This document shows, piece after piece, positions 39,901 to 54,900 of a stretch of DNA of 64,000 nucleotides. A model generated the notes under the pieces. It was not told where the DNA came from. It made no database searches and worked only from the letters and a program-made list of their open reading frames with translations. A program made the position numbers and the translations under genes. The stretch lies in NCBI RefSeq assembly GCF_021018805.1, contig NC_086283.1, forward strand, positions 60,165,803-60,229,802, written 5' to 3'. Origin of the DNA: Prinia subflava. Taxonomy: Eukaryota > Chordata > Aves > Passeriformes > Cisticolidae. Position 1 is the first letter of the stretch. Every line of letters starts with the position of its first letter.

Positions 39901-42900
39901 ACCATTGTTTGAAAAGTTCTAGGAAGACCAAAGCTTCTAGGGACAGCTTTCCTGGTGACATTTAGCAAGCATTGTGCAACAGAGTTCTAAACTTAAATTA
40001 GGCTGTGTTTTTGTCTGAGAGAGCATACCAATATTGCATACAGGTCTTCGCATGTTTCTGCTGAATTGGGAAATAAGCTGGTGAAGTCCATGTGCTGCAT
40101 CCAGCATTCCTTTCAGTGAATAGTCACAGTATTCAGACTGGCCTGTGGTCACAGTTGTAAACATAAAAGCTAAATTCGTCCCTGTTGGCAAGCTGTACAA
40201 GGGAAAAGTAGCTCAAAGCTGTGTAACAAATGTAAAAGTTGAGTCCCACAAACTTCTAGTAAAATGAAAAGTGTTGCTTTTAAGTTACTCATGAAAATAG
40301 TGACTCCTCCACCATCTTGAGTGATCCTGTCTGGTAAGTATTTTTGATATAATTTAAGAACATTGTGATAGAAAAAATAAAAGTATTTTTCTCCAATCTG
40401 TGACTAATTAGCCCATGGGCATTTTCTGAAAGCTATTGTCTTTTTACTGTCAATGGATCTCTTCAGTGAATGCAAAGGCAGTCCTGCTGAACAAAATAAG
40501 TCTGCTTGCGCACCAAGGACAACTTCAGAAGGGAGTGATAAAGCCATTGATGGAGAGAGGCGGATTAAACATGTATTTTGGCTTCTGTTATGTCAGGCAT
40601 ATGCTATGGAAGAACAGGCAGAGCAGAGGAAATAACCTACTTAGTTTTGACCAAAATAAAACTTTGTTTTGAAAGAGTTATATTGACTTAAGCTGAATTG
40701 TCTTGATGCTAATTTGCCCTTTAAGTTCCACTGATTCATTGTTTGGAAAGTAGAGACTGTTATTGTTGTCTTGCATAACAGCTTTGAAGCTTTTGGTTTA
40801 CTCCCTGGCCTTGCTAGATTTCTCATTTGTTTTCCTCTGTCTATCTACAGGCAGTTGTCCTTCCTCCCTCCATCTTTGAAGCACGGTGCAGTAGCTGTGC
40901 CTCCTGCAGTGGCCATCTTTGCCTTTGTGTGCATGGGGGACTTTAATTAACTAATCTGGGCAAACAAATTCTTCCATGTTCAGCACTTCCGTGCCCATCT
41001 TCCTTCCCCAAGCATTTGTCAACAGCTTCTTTATATAAGCCAGTGATGCAATTTCATGACTATGAGTCCTGGCAGAACCAAGGTGGAAGCTGTGATATCT
41101 CTGTGAACAATGGCAAACAAAAATGGGAATTTTGGAAGCCCTTCCAGGTTCTGAGGTAAAGCAGTTTGATATGGTGATCCACCAGAAGGCAGAGGGCTCT
41201 ACTATGTTTCGGGGCAACCCTGGGAATATTAGCTGGACTGAACAAGTATTTAAATCTTCTTCCTGAACAAGAGGGACAATAAAAGAACATCTTGTTTTCT
41301 CATATTCTAGCAGTGATTGACAGCGCTCTCAAAAAAAGCAGTTTTTCAGTTGCTGAGCACTGTCTTGTTTTGTTTGAGGTTTGTTTTTTCAGTGAGGGAG
41401 GGGTGAGAATGACTACTTGAAAGACTGCAATGTAGGCAGATTCAAATACTTCCTCTCGTTCTGGATTGTTGAATGCCTTATAGAAGTTGGTGACATACGG
41501 AACAAAGATTCATAACGATTACGTCTGTTTAAGAGAAATATTTATATTGCTAGAAGTACTGATGGCTGTCTGTTCAAAGCACCAAGCTTTACAGAAAGCC
41601 TGATAATGTTTTGAGGGTTTAGTTTTACCCATAATTCATTATTTCATTTTGATAAAATGAAGACGTATGCTACATGATCAAATTTATAGTCTGGTGTATT
41701 GACTTGAAGTTAAAAATCTTTGGCTTTGGTAAATTGTTATGCTTTAGTAAACTGAAAGTAGTCGTGCTGATTTACAGCATGTGAGAATCTGACTTTAACT
41801 CTTCACACTGTGTAGTCAGATGTAGTTGTAGGACATTCTTAACAGTAATGCTCTCTCTACTGGAGCTACTGAAAATGAAAATTACTGGAAGTATTGAAAA
41901 GAAATTCAATAGTCTCTGCTGGAATGAATTACCTCTCTGGAGTGAATGGTAAGAGCCATTATTCTTTCTGTTGTACCTGTTGCATTTAAAATATAGTCAT
42001 GCTTGCTATGAAGCATGAGCCTTGAAACTGCACTGCACATCCTTCTGCCCTGGGAAAACTACCACCAAGCTTCATTTGTTGCAGAGGTTGCTGCTCTGTT
42101 GCACCAGGTGAGTGGTAAGGTAAAAAAATGGCTATGCTGACACCTTCCCAGGGGGCCCACCGAATCCCAACAGTTCTCTGGGAAACAAAAACTAAATTCT
42201 ACACTTGGTGCTTGTCACTTTGGGGTTCACAGCCATGACACAATTGGCCCTTGGAACCATCTGCTAACAATGCAGGCTCTGACCAAAGCTACCACAGGGT
42301 ACATATCCTTTTGCCACCTGTAGGAAGCTGGACTTCTCGTGTACACCTTCTGGACTTCTTGTGTACCCTTTTGTGGCAATCAGAGTTCGGGGCAGTTGTG
42401 GCGTGCTGCGGTCTCATCACAGCTAAGTCTGTAAATGCGTGGTGGGAAGTGTTAAGGGGCATGGTTCTGTCTTTTCAGAGACCTGTCAGTCTTTGACAGA
42501 AAACATTGCTTCTTGCAGCTGGGACTTGTTCAGATGAAAAAAGGGCGTGACTACAGATGAGTTTCATTTGATATGTGAAATACAGTAAAGGGTTGAAGGC
42601 TGTCATATGAAAAAGGAGGACAGAGATTCTTGGAGTATGGAAGTTTACTTGTGAGTACAAAGAGACACTTCAGAGTAGAAGCTGAGTTACACTTTAGATA
42701 CTTGATGAGGATTGTGTCCATGTTTCTCCATCCTTTGCTTAATCTTTTTTTAAAAATAGCCTTTTAAAGATGAGGTATTTAGAAAGAGATCATCTATAAC
42801 ACTTGCAGACATCTGTTTTTGAAAAAACCCAAATTGTTCAATATTTAATCTGATAGAAACTTTATTTCATCCTATAAAATTTTCATGTGCTTAGGAAGAT

Positions 42901-45900
42901 ATAAACAACATTCTCCTGGCCGCCCAAGTCCGGTGCCAGAGTAAGTTGGTAACCATAACCACAGCCTTTTCTTAGCCTTGCTTTTCTGAGCATCTAGTTG
43001 AAAACAGATGTAAACAAAGATATTGTGCATGGAAGGTTCCCCCTGGAACTGAAAGTTGGCATTCACAATGTGTGAAATGCTAAAATAAAAACACACTGAC
43101 TGCCTGCCTGGGTCTGGGTGTCAGATAAAAGCAATAGAGGGAAGCAATGAACTCAGTCAAGGCTGTACATGGGTTTGTGACAGTGTGGGGTTTGTGCTAC
43201 ACAACTCTTCCATTAACAGTCCACAACCTCTTCTATAAAGGCCAGTAGTGAGGTGAGAGCTTACACTGACACCAGCTGCTGAGGACTACAAAAGTATATT
43301 TCAGTCTATCATTTTATTGCTTGGGGTGGTTGAATGTAAAGTGATGGTTATGAAGGGGAGGAAAAGTTCTTTTATAAGCTGCTGAGTCTTTAGTCAGCTT
43401 TTGCAGATAGAGAGGAAAGGATCTTAGAGTTGTAATGGTGCATCCAGGGAAATATGTACCCATTGTGTAATTGTCAAAAAAAGGCAACTTGAATGCTAGA
43501 CATTAATAGGAAAAGACTGGGGAGGATTGGCACAAAAGCCACCTCTGTGCCACAGTTTAAAATCAGTATGCTGGTTCTCTCTGTGCAGTGGCTGAGCTGC
43601 TGCAGAATCTATAGGTGCCTGATGCAGCCTGATGCCTGATTAGATCTTGAATGTGACGTTTTCCTTTCTCTGTTTTATTTTAGTCCCCTTGCAATTCTTT
43701 CACGTAATCTATGTACATTTATAGGGCTATAGAGAAGACTCTAGAGATTTTTCCATTTATGTAGTACTCCTACATATCTCAGGCCATCCGTTCTAGTAAA
43801 CTCTCCAGGGCAGGGACTTCTTCCAAGTCTTACATTTAGCAAGATACCTCAGAGAATTACTGCATTTAATTTAGTTTACATTCATATTAATAAGCTATTA
43901 TGTTCTTTAATGCATTGCACTTAATTTTTTCCAAAAATGAAAAATATAGTGTGCTCTCATAGCTGGAAAAAAAATTCTGAGTTTCTAAGCCATTTGTTAC
44001 TGATTGAATGTTTTGTTTCAAAAACAAGAAGCCCTTTAGTCAACTAGGTCATGCAGTAATCTGTAACCTTTGTTAGAAGATTAGAAGAAACTTGGCAGGC
44101 ACTTGCTGGGAGTTGAAGTTGGTGAAAGTGAGCAGAATGCAAGCAAGTTATGGCAGTCACAAATAATGCCAAGCAAAATGAAATTATTATTTGCCAAGCT
44201 GTCCAGGCAGTACTGAGGAGCTGAGTACTGTCCCTTCATGCCAGAATATGACACGTTCCCTTGTGGTGGCTCTTTGACAGGCCACGCCAGTTGGCCGGAG
44301 CAGTGTGTTGTTTCCTGTGGGTTACTGGAGTTTGCTGTGTGCCAGCGCGCACAGGGTGTGCTTGGAGAGAGCGCTTGGCTGCAGGAACTCCCCTCTGTCT
44401 TCCAGGGCAGGAGCTTTTGGGAGTCACCGAGGTGACTGTGGCAGTGATAATGTTGATGGCTCCTGGCTGCTCATAACAGGCTGCAAAACTCAAGCGTGGT
44501 GGCACCCTGCAGTGAGGGCAGCGGGAGGGAATTGTTGCAGGAAGCAGATTGTTACTGCTGCTTGTAGTACTGCAGCAAGTTAATCGGGAAATAAAAACCT
44601 GAGGCAGGGGTGGCAGGAGGTGACTGGCAGAAAGCAATCCAACCGAGGGTCGGAGGAGGAACTGCAGGTTACTTGGCAAGTGCTTTTGTTAGGCTCAAAA
44701 TGGGTGCTCTCTCTGGGTAGATCCACAGTAAGTCTTGTGTTGAACTCATCACACTTCCAGGAGAGTATCAAATCCATTTTGTTCTTCTGTTGATACTCCT
44801 TTTTCCTCCCTGGAGAGCAATTTGATATTTCTACTTATAAAAATGTTTAGCAAATGCAGAGTTAGAATTCAGTGTTAAAGATAAAAGAAAAAATTAAATA
44901 AAACCTAACATGCTAAAATACAAATATACAAATAAATTTCTCTTTGAAAAACACCAGAACTGAATTATGGTGAGTATTTTCCCAAAGAGGAAGCAAAAGT
45001 AATTTTTAACACCTTCTGGACTTTTCCTCAGGACTGTGTGGTCTTTTCAAAAGGAGGAGAAGATTATGTGTTATATCTGGTATCATGAGCAATTCTCACC
45101 CAGACACCATTTGCTTGGGACACCAATACAATAGCTAGAGTCCCTGAGGGCATAATTCACTGTTTTCTTCCGACTTTTGGATTCTGCTTTGAAGTCTGTC
45201 TTGAGGACAGAGAGAAAAATGCCTATGTGGAAAAAGTGCGACATGTTGGAGGGTATAAATAGCCATCATTTTTCTAGGAAGTGTTACACAGCTCATGGGT
45301 TATAGTGATTCCCAGCTTTTATATCCTGCCTTGCTGGAGAGGCCTGGAGAGAGATGTTTTTTCTTTCTTTTCAAGTGTATGTTGGAGAGCTGCTGGTTGT
45401 ATGCTCCCTGAGTTGTCATGTGTACACATGGCCTTTATCTTTATTAAAACACTGAGTCAAACAGAATGTGGTCAGAAAAATGGCCCAGGAAGTGAAGGCT
45501 TATGGTCAGAGCCTGCTGTAAGCCCAGATCTTGTGCTCCATGTGGACAGGGAGCAGCGCTGCGATGCCCGATGGCCAAATGGCTTCTTGTTGAGCATTGG
45601 CAATATCTAATTTTTCACAAGAAGGAAGTCATTTATTATTGAATAGCAGAAGGCCTCAAGGTAAACTTGCCAAATATGGTTGGTGCTCTATGCCTGACCA
45701 GCTCTATGCCTGACAAGCTTGGAGCTTGGAGAGCCCCCTAAACCTTAAGTAAATGTTTTGTACGGTGTCTGAAAGCTGCAATTGAAATAGCTTTCTTTTG
45801 ACTTAGCCCATAGATGTGTCTGCTTGTAGCTCATCACTGAATTTATATGGATCAAGAAAACTTCATCATTTAAGGAGATTAGCCTGTCCTCTTCCTTTAA

Positions 45901-48900
45901 ATGCTTTTTCTTCAGAATTTTGCATTTTGTCTACTGAAACTTCATATACAGTGTCTTCTGGCTAATGAAAGGTCACCCCTTAAAACCCACAAAACCTCTC
46001 CTAGCTGTCAGAACTTAAGACTTAATTAAAACTCTCTGGGACTATTGATATGAATGTAGGATTCTCCTGCTCCTCCCCCCCCACCACCTCCCTGCCCCCC
46101 CCCCAATATTGTTAATGCTTCAGTTTGCTGCCATTTGGGGTTTATTTCTTTCTGTATGGAATGTGCAAAATAAGAACAAAATGGTGACTTGTGGGAGTGA
46201 TTCCACGCCCTGGGGAACGTGACAAGCAGAGGAGGAGTTGTGTGAGCAGCTCCTGAAAAACGTGTGAAAATCTTTCACTGAGAATGTTACCTTCTATGTT
46301 TGGGCACTGCTTATCTCACACTGTTTGTCTCCTGATACTCCTTAATTTGATTATTTGCAAATGCTTCAATTTTCTGGCTGGCATTTTAGGAAAGAAATTC
46401 TTTCCTTTGTTGTCTTCTTCTGTATGCACTCAAACAATTAAAGCCTTTATGCACCTTCTTATTTTATTCCTTGTCTGGAATATTCATTCACTGTTTGGTT
46501 TTACTGCTTCTCTGAAGTTGCTGACTTGGTATGTGTTTCTGTGTCATGAGGTGTTTCCTTATCTGAACCATATATTACTGTCTTTATGCAGGATCATGTT
46601 TTGCTGCGTTTGTCAGTGCAAACAGAAAATTATGGTATCTCATAGTGACTCAAGTAGTCTAAATAAGTAAAGAACATCTCTCAAGGTCCATGGGAGGTGC
46701 ATCTCTTCCGTCAGCTGGTTATCTGAATTCTGTGAGGTGTTTGGGTAGGGCTCAGTTGGCTTCTGCGTTGACTTTCTGTGCACTTAAATCTAATAGCCAC
46801 TTGGAGAGAGCAGTCTTGCAGACTTCAGTTGCCTGCTGCATCTTGCAGATCATGAAATTCCTGTGATCAATCTGAACCACCATGCTCTCTGCTTTCCTTT
46901 CTACCCAGCCTGCTTTTGAATTAGAAAAATGAGGAAAACCAGTGTCATTTCACTGAATTTCATTAGTCACTGCTAATTCCTCCTTGGCTAGCTTTCACCT
47001 CTGTATGAAGTTCTTGACATCTGCCTCTTTATAGTTGAAGCTTCATACTCTGCTTTTCATGGGTCAGAGCCATGAGAACCTTTGTCACTACATTTCTGTG
47101 TTCAGAGGGTATTTCCCCTCACCTAGCCAGGTCAGATAAACTTTGGGCAGCACTCTGAGGCAGTGACAAGGTCATCTGAACAAGTGGCTGAGGCAGATGT
47201 CTTCAGGGTGTGAGTGACAAATTTCAGATCATAGGTGGTAATGGGCAGGTGGCCTTTGGCCCTTTTTTCCTGTAGCTTCTACAGACCTGCTCTCACTGCA
47301 AGCAGGTGACTCTCCTAAGAACATCAGCAGAAATACTGCTGACACCTCAGGAAGGAGCAAGTTTAATTATCATCATGTTACCACTATGTCTGTGTTGAGA
47401 TAACACATCAGTGATGAGGATTCACCAGTTCTCTGTGTGGACTCATACCTGCTTTCTGGAGCAGGAGAGGCATCTTTCCTCTGCCTGGACAATGACTTTG
47501 CTTTCTTTGGTCTCCTCTGCGCTGATAGGCTATGTGCTCCTCCCCACCATAGAGATCACTTCCAAATCTCTTAAGTAATTACATTTGCAGCTGCAAGAAT
47601 CTGCTTTATCATCCTTTCTTTGACTGTTTCCTTCCCTAATCTGCCCTATTTGAATGGGAACAGCCATAAACCTTACAGATGCATGTAACATTTCATAGCA
47701 CCCAGCAGAAGATTTGGTTCTGCGCCTTCCCACTTTATTTCATCAGTGCAGTAATCATTCCAGGTTCAACCATAGATGATGAATAACATGTTTGAACACA
47801 GTGGCAACTTGCAGTGCTTCTTTTTCTGACTTGCAGATTAATGAAAAAAAAAAATGTACTTACTGCTTCATGTTAAGATGAGTGCTGAGAGGAAAGATGT
47901 AATCCTTTTTGTGCTACCAAAAGGAAAATTTACTTTGTATGGGCTGGCAATAAGCCATTTAGAGAGGAGGACCTGGATTTTAATGCTTCAGTTGGCCTGG
48001 AAGAAGCAGTGTTGTGCAAGCAAAAGTCAATGAGCTGGAGAAAAGGGAGGAGAAAAGGGAGGAGATAAAATTGACTGCTTTTGATGGCATTAGTGCATAC
48101 AGTCAGTGGCAACGATGGACTGCAGATGGGAAGATTGAAGCACTTGGGATGCTGTCAGATACTTGTGAAACTTAGGAAGTGGTACCCTGTACTTTTGAAA
48201 AGGAGGGATGGGAAAACCCCTGTGTACAGCAACAGTTGCTGCTGGCCAGTGATGTGCCCTGGCACTGGGAGAGGTCAGAGCTTCCACTCAGGAGGTCAGG
48301 ATCTGAGTGAGCATCTGCACAAGGCTTCAAGTTTGAACTGGTGGAGAGTAGGTCTGAAAGAAAGAGGACTCCAAATCCTTAGCTGCATGATTTATTGGTT
48401 CCGAATTGATCAGAGGTGGTGGGAATGAAATAAAGAATCCCTTGGTTTCTTCATACAGCTTAATGTAATGCAAATTCATGGTAAGAAGCTGTGGAAAACT
48501 ATCTCCTCCATGAGAAATGATCTTTTAAAACACTGTCATGCTTGAAAGCTTGTTTTGTGGAGTTTGGATAGAATTATAAACCTGTAATAAAAGAAATAGT
48601 TACTCTTGACTTCTAAAGCTGCCTGTAATTGGTGAGCTTGAATTTTGTCTCTTCATCCATTACACTCAGTTTGTAACAATCTTTGTTTTCTCACATTTAT
48701 ACATTTCTACATGCACTAGCTTGTAGAATAATTCACTTGCAAATATGTCCTTCTAGTTTGGCTACATCAAAGAGCTGCTTTGCACTGTTTAAAACTTTTT
48801 TTTGAAATTTAAGAACTCATTTTGATGCTCATGGAGAGAGAGAGTGTGGGAGGACATGACTTGCAGTAGGCTTGTACTGTTCTAGGATAAACTCTCCTTC

Positions 48901-51900
48901 CTTTTCCATTACCAGCATCTTGGTAGCAAAACAACTTGGAGCTCATGCACTGCTCAGTTGTGTACATTCTCAAACCTAGGGAATAGCAAACGTGTTTAAA
49001 AAGATGTATTCCTAATTGTATTTGACTCCATTTTTAGTTTTGTTTGATTGTTTGTATTTCTTAAAGTGCCTTGCTTGCGAAGAGTTGCTCACAATTCTTA
49101 TTTTATTTCCACAGTTTGCAACTTTATGTCTCATGAAAAGTGCCTGAAGAATGTCAAGATACCATGCTCATGTATTGCTCCCAGCCTTGTAAGGGTGAGT
49201 AGAGATACTAGCTTGTCTCTTTCTTGGGGTAATACCACACATTTATCACTAATGAACATGGTGCCATATAGCAGTGTGTTTTTTTGATATCGTAATGCAA
49301 AAATTGTATTAGTCATCACTGAAGCTTTTATATCTGCTCACAGGCAGAGCTGCACTTCCTTTGAAAAGTCTGCTATGGGCAACTGTAGATGTAGACAGCA
49401 ACTTCTGTCTTTGAAGATCGGTTATTTGCATTCTTTAAACGTTACTAGATGTTCTTACTGTGTGTCATTACCTGGAAGTTTCGCAATATTGGAGGGAATG
49501 ACTGATGAAAACTGTGTCATCAAGATGAGCTGTGTATATCACCAGTTTTTTTACAGCTATTAGGCATTAAGCTGCTCTGCCTAGCTAAGAAGCTGTGTTT
49601 GTCTTCTATTGATTCCTGCATCTTAAGAAGCTTCATGTTTATTGTGTCTAGAGAATAAAATTGTTGCATTATAAGTATAGGATTTGAAAGCCAAAAAAGG
49701 AGGGCAGGACTTCAATTCATTACAGTAGTTCAAAATTGATTTTGATAAGTAATAAAGTACTTGCTTTCAGATGGCTTGTGACCTTCTCCCCCAAGACTTT
49801 ATGTGTAAGAGGTTGATTCAAAGGGTGTGAAACATGAATCAACTTTGCAGAAGATAAAAGGATGCAAGTAAGGTACTAAGAAGCTAAACGGAAGAGAAAA
49901 CAAAGTGTGTCATCCACTTGGGAAAGGATGACAGAAGAGAAACAAAAGGGGACAAGGACATAAGAAATTTACTAGAGAAGTAGTAAAACACTACAAATAC
50001 CTTAAGGAGCCACAGGCAAAAGTTGAATGAAACATGGCTGTAAAATCAGACACATCAAACCTTGCTGACTCAAAGCACATTTATGGAAATCCATTGTGTA
50101 GGCCTATGAAAGGGAGCTCATTCCCTTCTTTGTGTCATAAAATGTTTTCCAAGTTCCTTTTTGTTGTGGAAGCTGGTGTAGGGGGTAAGTTGTGGAAGTT
50201 TGAAAACAATATGCAATTTGAGTTACAGGGCTTGGATACAGAGAAATTACCCACTGTTTTTTCTTCAATATGTTTTGTCTAGGTGATAAAGCTGCTAGGC
50301 TTTGCCAACACAACACTTTGCTTTTTCTCTTTCTTGCTTTTTCTCTTTCTTGCTTTTTCTGTTTCTTGCTTTTTCTCTTTCTTGCTTTTTCTTTCTTGCC
50401 TTTTCTCTTTTTTGCCTTTTCTCTTTTTTGCCTTTTCTCTTTTTTGCCTTTTCTCTTTTTTGCCTTTTCTCTTTTCTTACATACCTTTTGTCTTGAGAGA
50501 TGTCAAAAAGGTGTCTAATACATAGGAGTGTTTCTCTAATACTGAGAAACAGTAAGAAATGCTGCTGTAAGTCTTAGAACCTATGGTAAAGGGACATGTC
50601 AGTAGTGAGAAATGTTTTTACTAAGAATTAGCCTCTTCTGCTGTTTCAGTATGCTTGCAATCAGTCATTCTAGTGAAAGGAATAGCGAGTCAGATGGTAT
50701 AGGTACCTACAGGGCCGTTAGGGGGGCGGCTAAAATCCAACTGGAAAACAGTAATTTTATTCAGAGTGTGGGTAGTGTAAACATTTACGATTGCTTCTTT
50801 TGTGGATTTGCTCTAAATTTAATTCATTGTTCAAAATAGTATTTGTTCTTTTCCTTTTATATGGTAAAAATCCTCCATTTAATCTTAGTAATGTTCCCAT
50901 TTACATCAGCTGTAGACGTAAGTGTAATTTTTTTGTCTCTTGTCAGTCCCTGTAATCTATCTGCCCCAAAACATAATTTTTATCTTGTGATTTATCTGTA
51001 AACAATAAACACAAGTTGTACTGAACAGCGAGGATAGTTATTTGGTGGTGTTGTCAGTCTTTGAAACTGTTTGCAGTTCAGCATTGCTGTGTTTAGCTGC
51101 GAAGAGTCTTCTTTGTTTTCCTTCTTGAGCTGTAATGATTTTATTTTGAAACCTCTGGATTGTACTGTTCGTTCTGGACAGTCATGTCCTCCTTGACGTG
51201 GTCATCCAAATTGCATTAATCCTGATCAGCTGTACAAGTGAAGTCTGCCATATGGGAGACATCATTTTTGCATGCAGGCTCTGTCAAAGCAAATACCAGA
51301 CTTGGCATTTGCGTAAAAAATATAATGGAGCGAAAAACAAATGACAGCCATTTATACAATTTGTGGAAAGTTTATTTTCTTAATCTCTCCTTTCAGATTA
51401 TTTATTTATTAAAAGATCTGACGTAGGAGGGAACACTGGTGGGATTTTTTTCTGATAGTTCTTTCAGCTATGTCAATATTCACTGTATTACAGAAATGAG
51501 ACTTCTTTTTTTTACTAGCCTGGATTTCATCTAGAGAAGATGGCAATTGTTAAAGCTCATCAGAATGTGTGTCATTTGATACTAAGTCAACCCATCAGAG
51601 AATAATTTTTCACCAGATGTTTGGTGGAAACTTTTATTCCTGACAGTAGGGTTTCCTTCCCAGGGTCAAGTAAAGGCCCACAGAATCACAAGCATGCCAT
51701 AACTGCATGCAGCCTCAGAGCATTCTTGATTAATTCATTCTTAAGGCTGACCTGTGAATTTTTTTCTATATTGTAAATCACTGTCACCTGCATTTAGTAT
51801 TCCAGAATGAATCCAGGTCATGATGTTTCTAAACAAGCCTTCCTGGATCAGTTTTCTGAAAAGTTTGCAGGGCATATGATTTGTTCCAGTGATAAGGTCT

Positions 51901-54900
51901 CAGAAACTGTTTTTCAAATTCAAACTCTCTCTTTCCTACATTCCTGTAAGTATTTACCTACTTTGCATTACATGTTTAAAAAAAAAGGGAGGAAGGGAGG
52001 ACAAAGAATAATTCACACCTAAACACCAACACAAAACAAAATCACAGTAAAAACAAAACCTTTTTGGGGGTGAAATGTGAAGTTTTGTTTTCACTTGTAA
52101 AGTTGGAATTGAAGCTGTGTTACAGCTTTGTAGAAGTGTGTGTGTACTTTCTATATAACTTCTTGGAAAAGTAAGTTGAAATGAGACCACATGAAGAATG
52201 GTTTAGTGATGTTCAGCATTTGCTGTGCTTATTTTTCCTGGTGGATGTGTTGGTGCATTGCTCTAATGGTTTCTAAACATTTCCATTTTAAGAAGGTTTT
52301 AAAGTCTGCTCATGAGACTTTGTTGTGTGCTGTTGTTCTTTAAGCCAGGTTGTTTAGAATGGAAAAATGCTGGCCTAGGTTATCAGCTTCTGAATCTTTT
52401 TGTGCTAAATATACAACTTTCCTTTGTAAGGAAAGCTGCTGCATTCATGGTCTGGGGTAAGGAATGGGAAGGCTGTGGTGCTTGGAGGGGTCTGTGCTCT
52501 TGTCCTTGTCTGCTGACCTGAGTTTCTCCCTCTGGTTGCTGGGTTCAGCTGTGTGCAGCGTGGTTATTTGGGTCAGTAACAATGATCTCAAAGTAGAACA
52601 TCTTTCTGGGATGACCCACAGCAATGGGATGAGGGGTAATGGTTAAAAACTAAAAGTGGATGTATTCTGACTAGATTTAAGGAAGGATTTTTTACAGTAA
52701 GGGTGGTAAAATACTGTCACATGTTGGTCAGAGATGTTGTAGATGCCCTATCCCTGGAAGTCTTCATGACCAGGTTGGACAGGGCTCTGAGCAACCTGAT
52801 CTAGTTGAAGGTGTCCCTGCTTTCTGCACATGAGTTTGGACTATATGACCTTTTAAAGGTTCCCTTCCAACCCAAGCTGTTCTGTGACTGTGATTTTATC
52901 TGGGTCTTTGCTGGGTAGTACTGACCACCCTTGTCAAGAAGGTCTCTCTCCAGCTCTCCAGCACTTGACCCAAGGCAGTTACTTGGAGACAGTCACATGG
53001 CACAATTTAGAATCCAAATGAGGGTTCAAACTGCTTGCTGGTAATCTTGGCACTGCACCAAAGTTTTCTCCCTTTTCTCCCTAAAGTGGAACCTCAGAGT
53101 GTAAGGGAAGGAAGGGCTAGCTCCTCCTAGTTCATAAACTTAGGACAGTTTATTATGTACTCTTGAAACTTGATCTGAACTCCCAGATGAGCTCTGCAGC
53201 TGTATCAGTGACTCTTCAGTTTCAGAAGCATTATAGGATGTTTGTTTTAATTCTTAATCTTTGTCTTGATGAAAGGACATGGACATTGATTTTATCTGTA
53301 GCAATAAAATCAAGGAGTGAGTGGCTTTAGCATATAATTTTTGTTTATAGTACAAAAAATACTAGGCCATGCAACTCGTTATTGCAGTGGAAAGCTTTTA
53401 CACATGCCTTACTTTTGAGTAGAAGTATCACATAATTCTGGTTTGAAATAGTATGGGATGCATTATCCATTGCAAAGGGTCCTTGAGACCTTGGAGCATA
53501 TAAGGCCAAATATACTGTCACAGAGATCTGATGGATGAAGAAAAATAATTCTGGATTATAGTGGGATAGTGTATAGATGTGTGCTCTAGTCCCTTGCATT
53601 AGCCCCATTTAAAATTTTGATAATTAAGTTTTTGAATTTGTCTCTCCTATCCTATTATGCATTGATACACCACTTAAATTTGTATTGTATTGTTATTTCA
53701 TTTCAGAACTACCATATGGAATGCATATTTACGTTGCCTTTAAACACCAGCCAATGAATCAAGTGCTCAGAACAAGAATGTCTGTTTGGACATAAGTGAA
53801 GAGTAGTTGATAGGCACTGTCCCTAAACGGTGAAAGAAATAGAGGCCATTCCAGAGCACACAATGTATTCAAATTGCAGAAGTATTTTGCTACTAAATAA
53901 GAGGTTTCAAACAAATCAAAGTGCTGTTTGTGATTACTTAGTAATAAGGAAGGAATTGAAAAGATGTCAGTAAGGGCAAAAGTTGAATCACAAAGTTGTT
54001 GGCTTTTCTCAGAGAGGGTATAGTTTAGGCTGGGACAGAACAGTCATGGGGTGTAGTGAGGTGTGTTCACCATATCTACCTCCCTAGAGCAAAGGTTTAT
54101 GGTGGTGGAGTGAACATTAGAAACTTTAGACAGGGAAGTGCTTCTACACTTAAACATCCATACATATTTTTGTTTCAGAAACACCATTTTAAATTTTATC
54201 AGCAGATTTTTTTAAGCGTTATATTGGGAGTCTTTGAGAATGACCATGTGTGACTGCCCTTGTGGGGGTCTGATGAAGATGGTTGTTTCCAAGCTGCTTG
54301 TACTTTTCCTTAAAATGCAACAGTATTTTTGAACTGCAATCTAGGGATCTTAAGTTAAATTCCTTTTACTCAACCTTTGGACGCTGTGGCTGAGACTGTT
54401 AGTATCCTTCTTTCTGTGTACCCTTTCCTACTTGGAAGCTGTTGAGCCCCACACTACTTTAGGTGCTGCCACCGTGGTTTCTTAATCTCTCCAGTATTTT
54501 TTACAAAGTCACGCCAAATGCAAGTCACCCTGATGTGATGGAGGAGATGCACAGGCAAAATAATATCTAGACATAGGCCTAGGAAAAGTTTTTAGTATGT
54601 AGTTCCTTTTTAAGACTGCCCAAAACAGCAGATGTCACACTGGCATTTAGTATTTGTCTCACTGCCCTTCGAGCCTGGAAAGCTTTGCCTAATGATTCAA
54701 GATGAAGCTTTCTTCTGCTTGAGCTGGTAGAAAAGAAGCTTCTGCTGGGTGAAAAACAGGCCTTCCTGGAGCTCTATTTTTCCCCCTGCTGAAGTATCCT
54801 GAAGGCTGCAGGACCAGTAAGACAGCCTGGCCTGACTCTATACACAAATCTGAGGGTCTGGAGGGTAGCTGGGCCACTCTGTACAAAGCAACTCCACCTT

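Noticed and set aside
45254..45260. TATAAAT with GC-rich 5' flank in DGKQ intron 1
   Set aside because: Isolated motif with no CpG island, no first-exon donor nearby and no associated repeat; chance is sufficient.
50270..50525. Three overlapping hydrophobic Phe/Leu/Ser frames of 64-82 codons resembling membrane proteins
   Set aside because: Translation of the 16-bp pyrimidine minisatellite in all three frames; no start context or splice signals.
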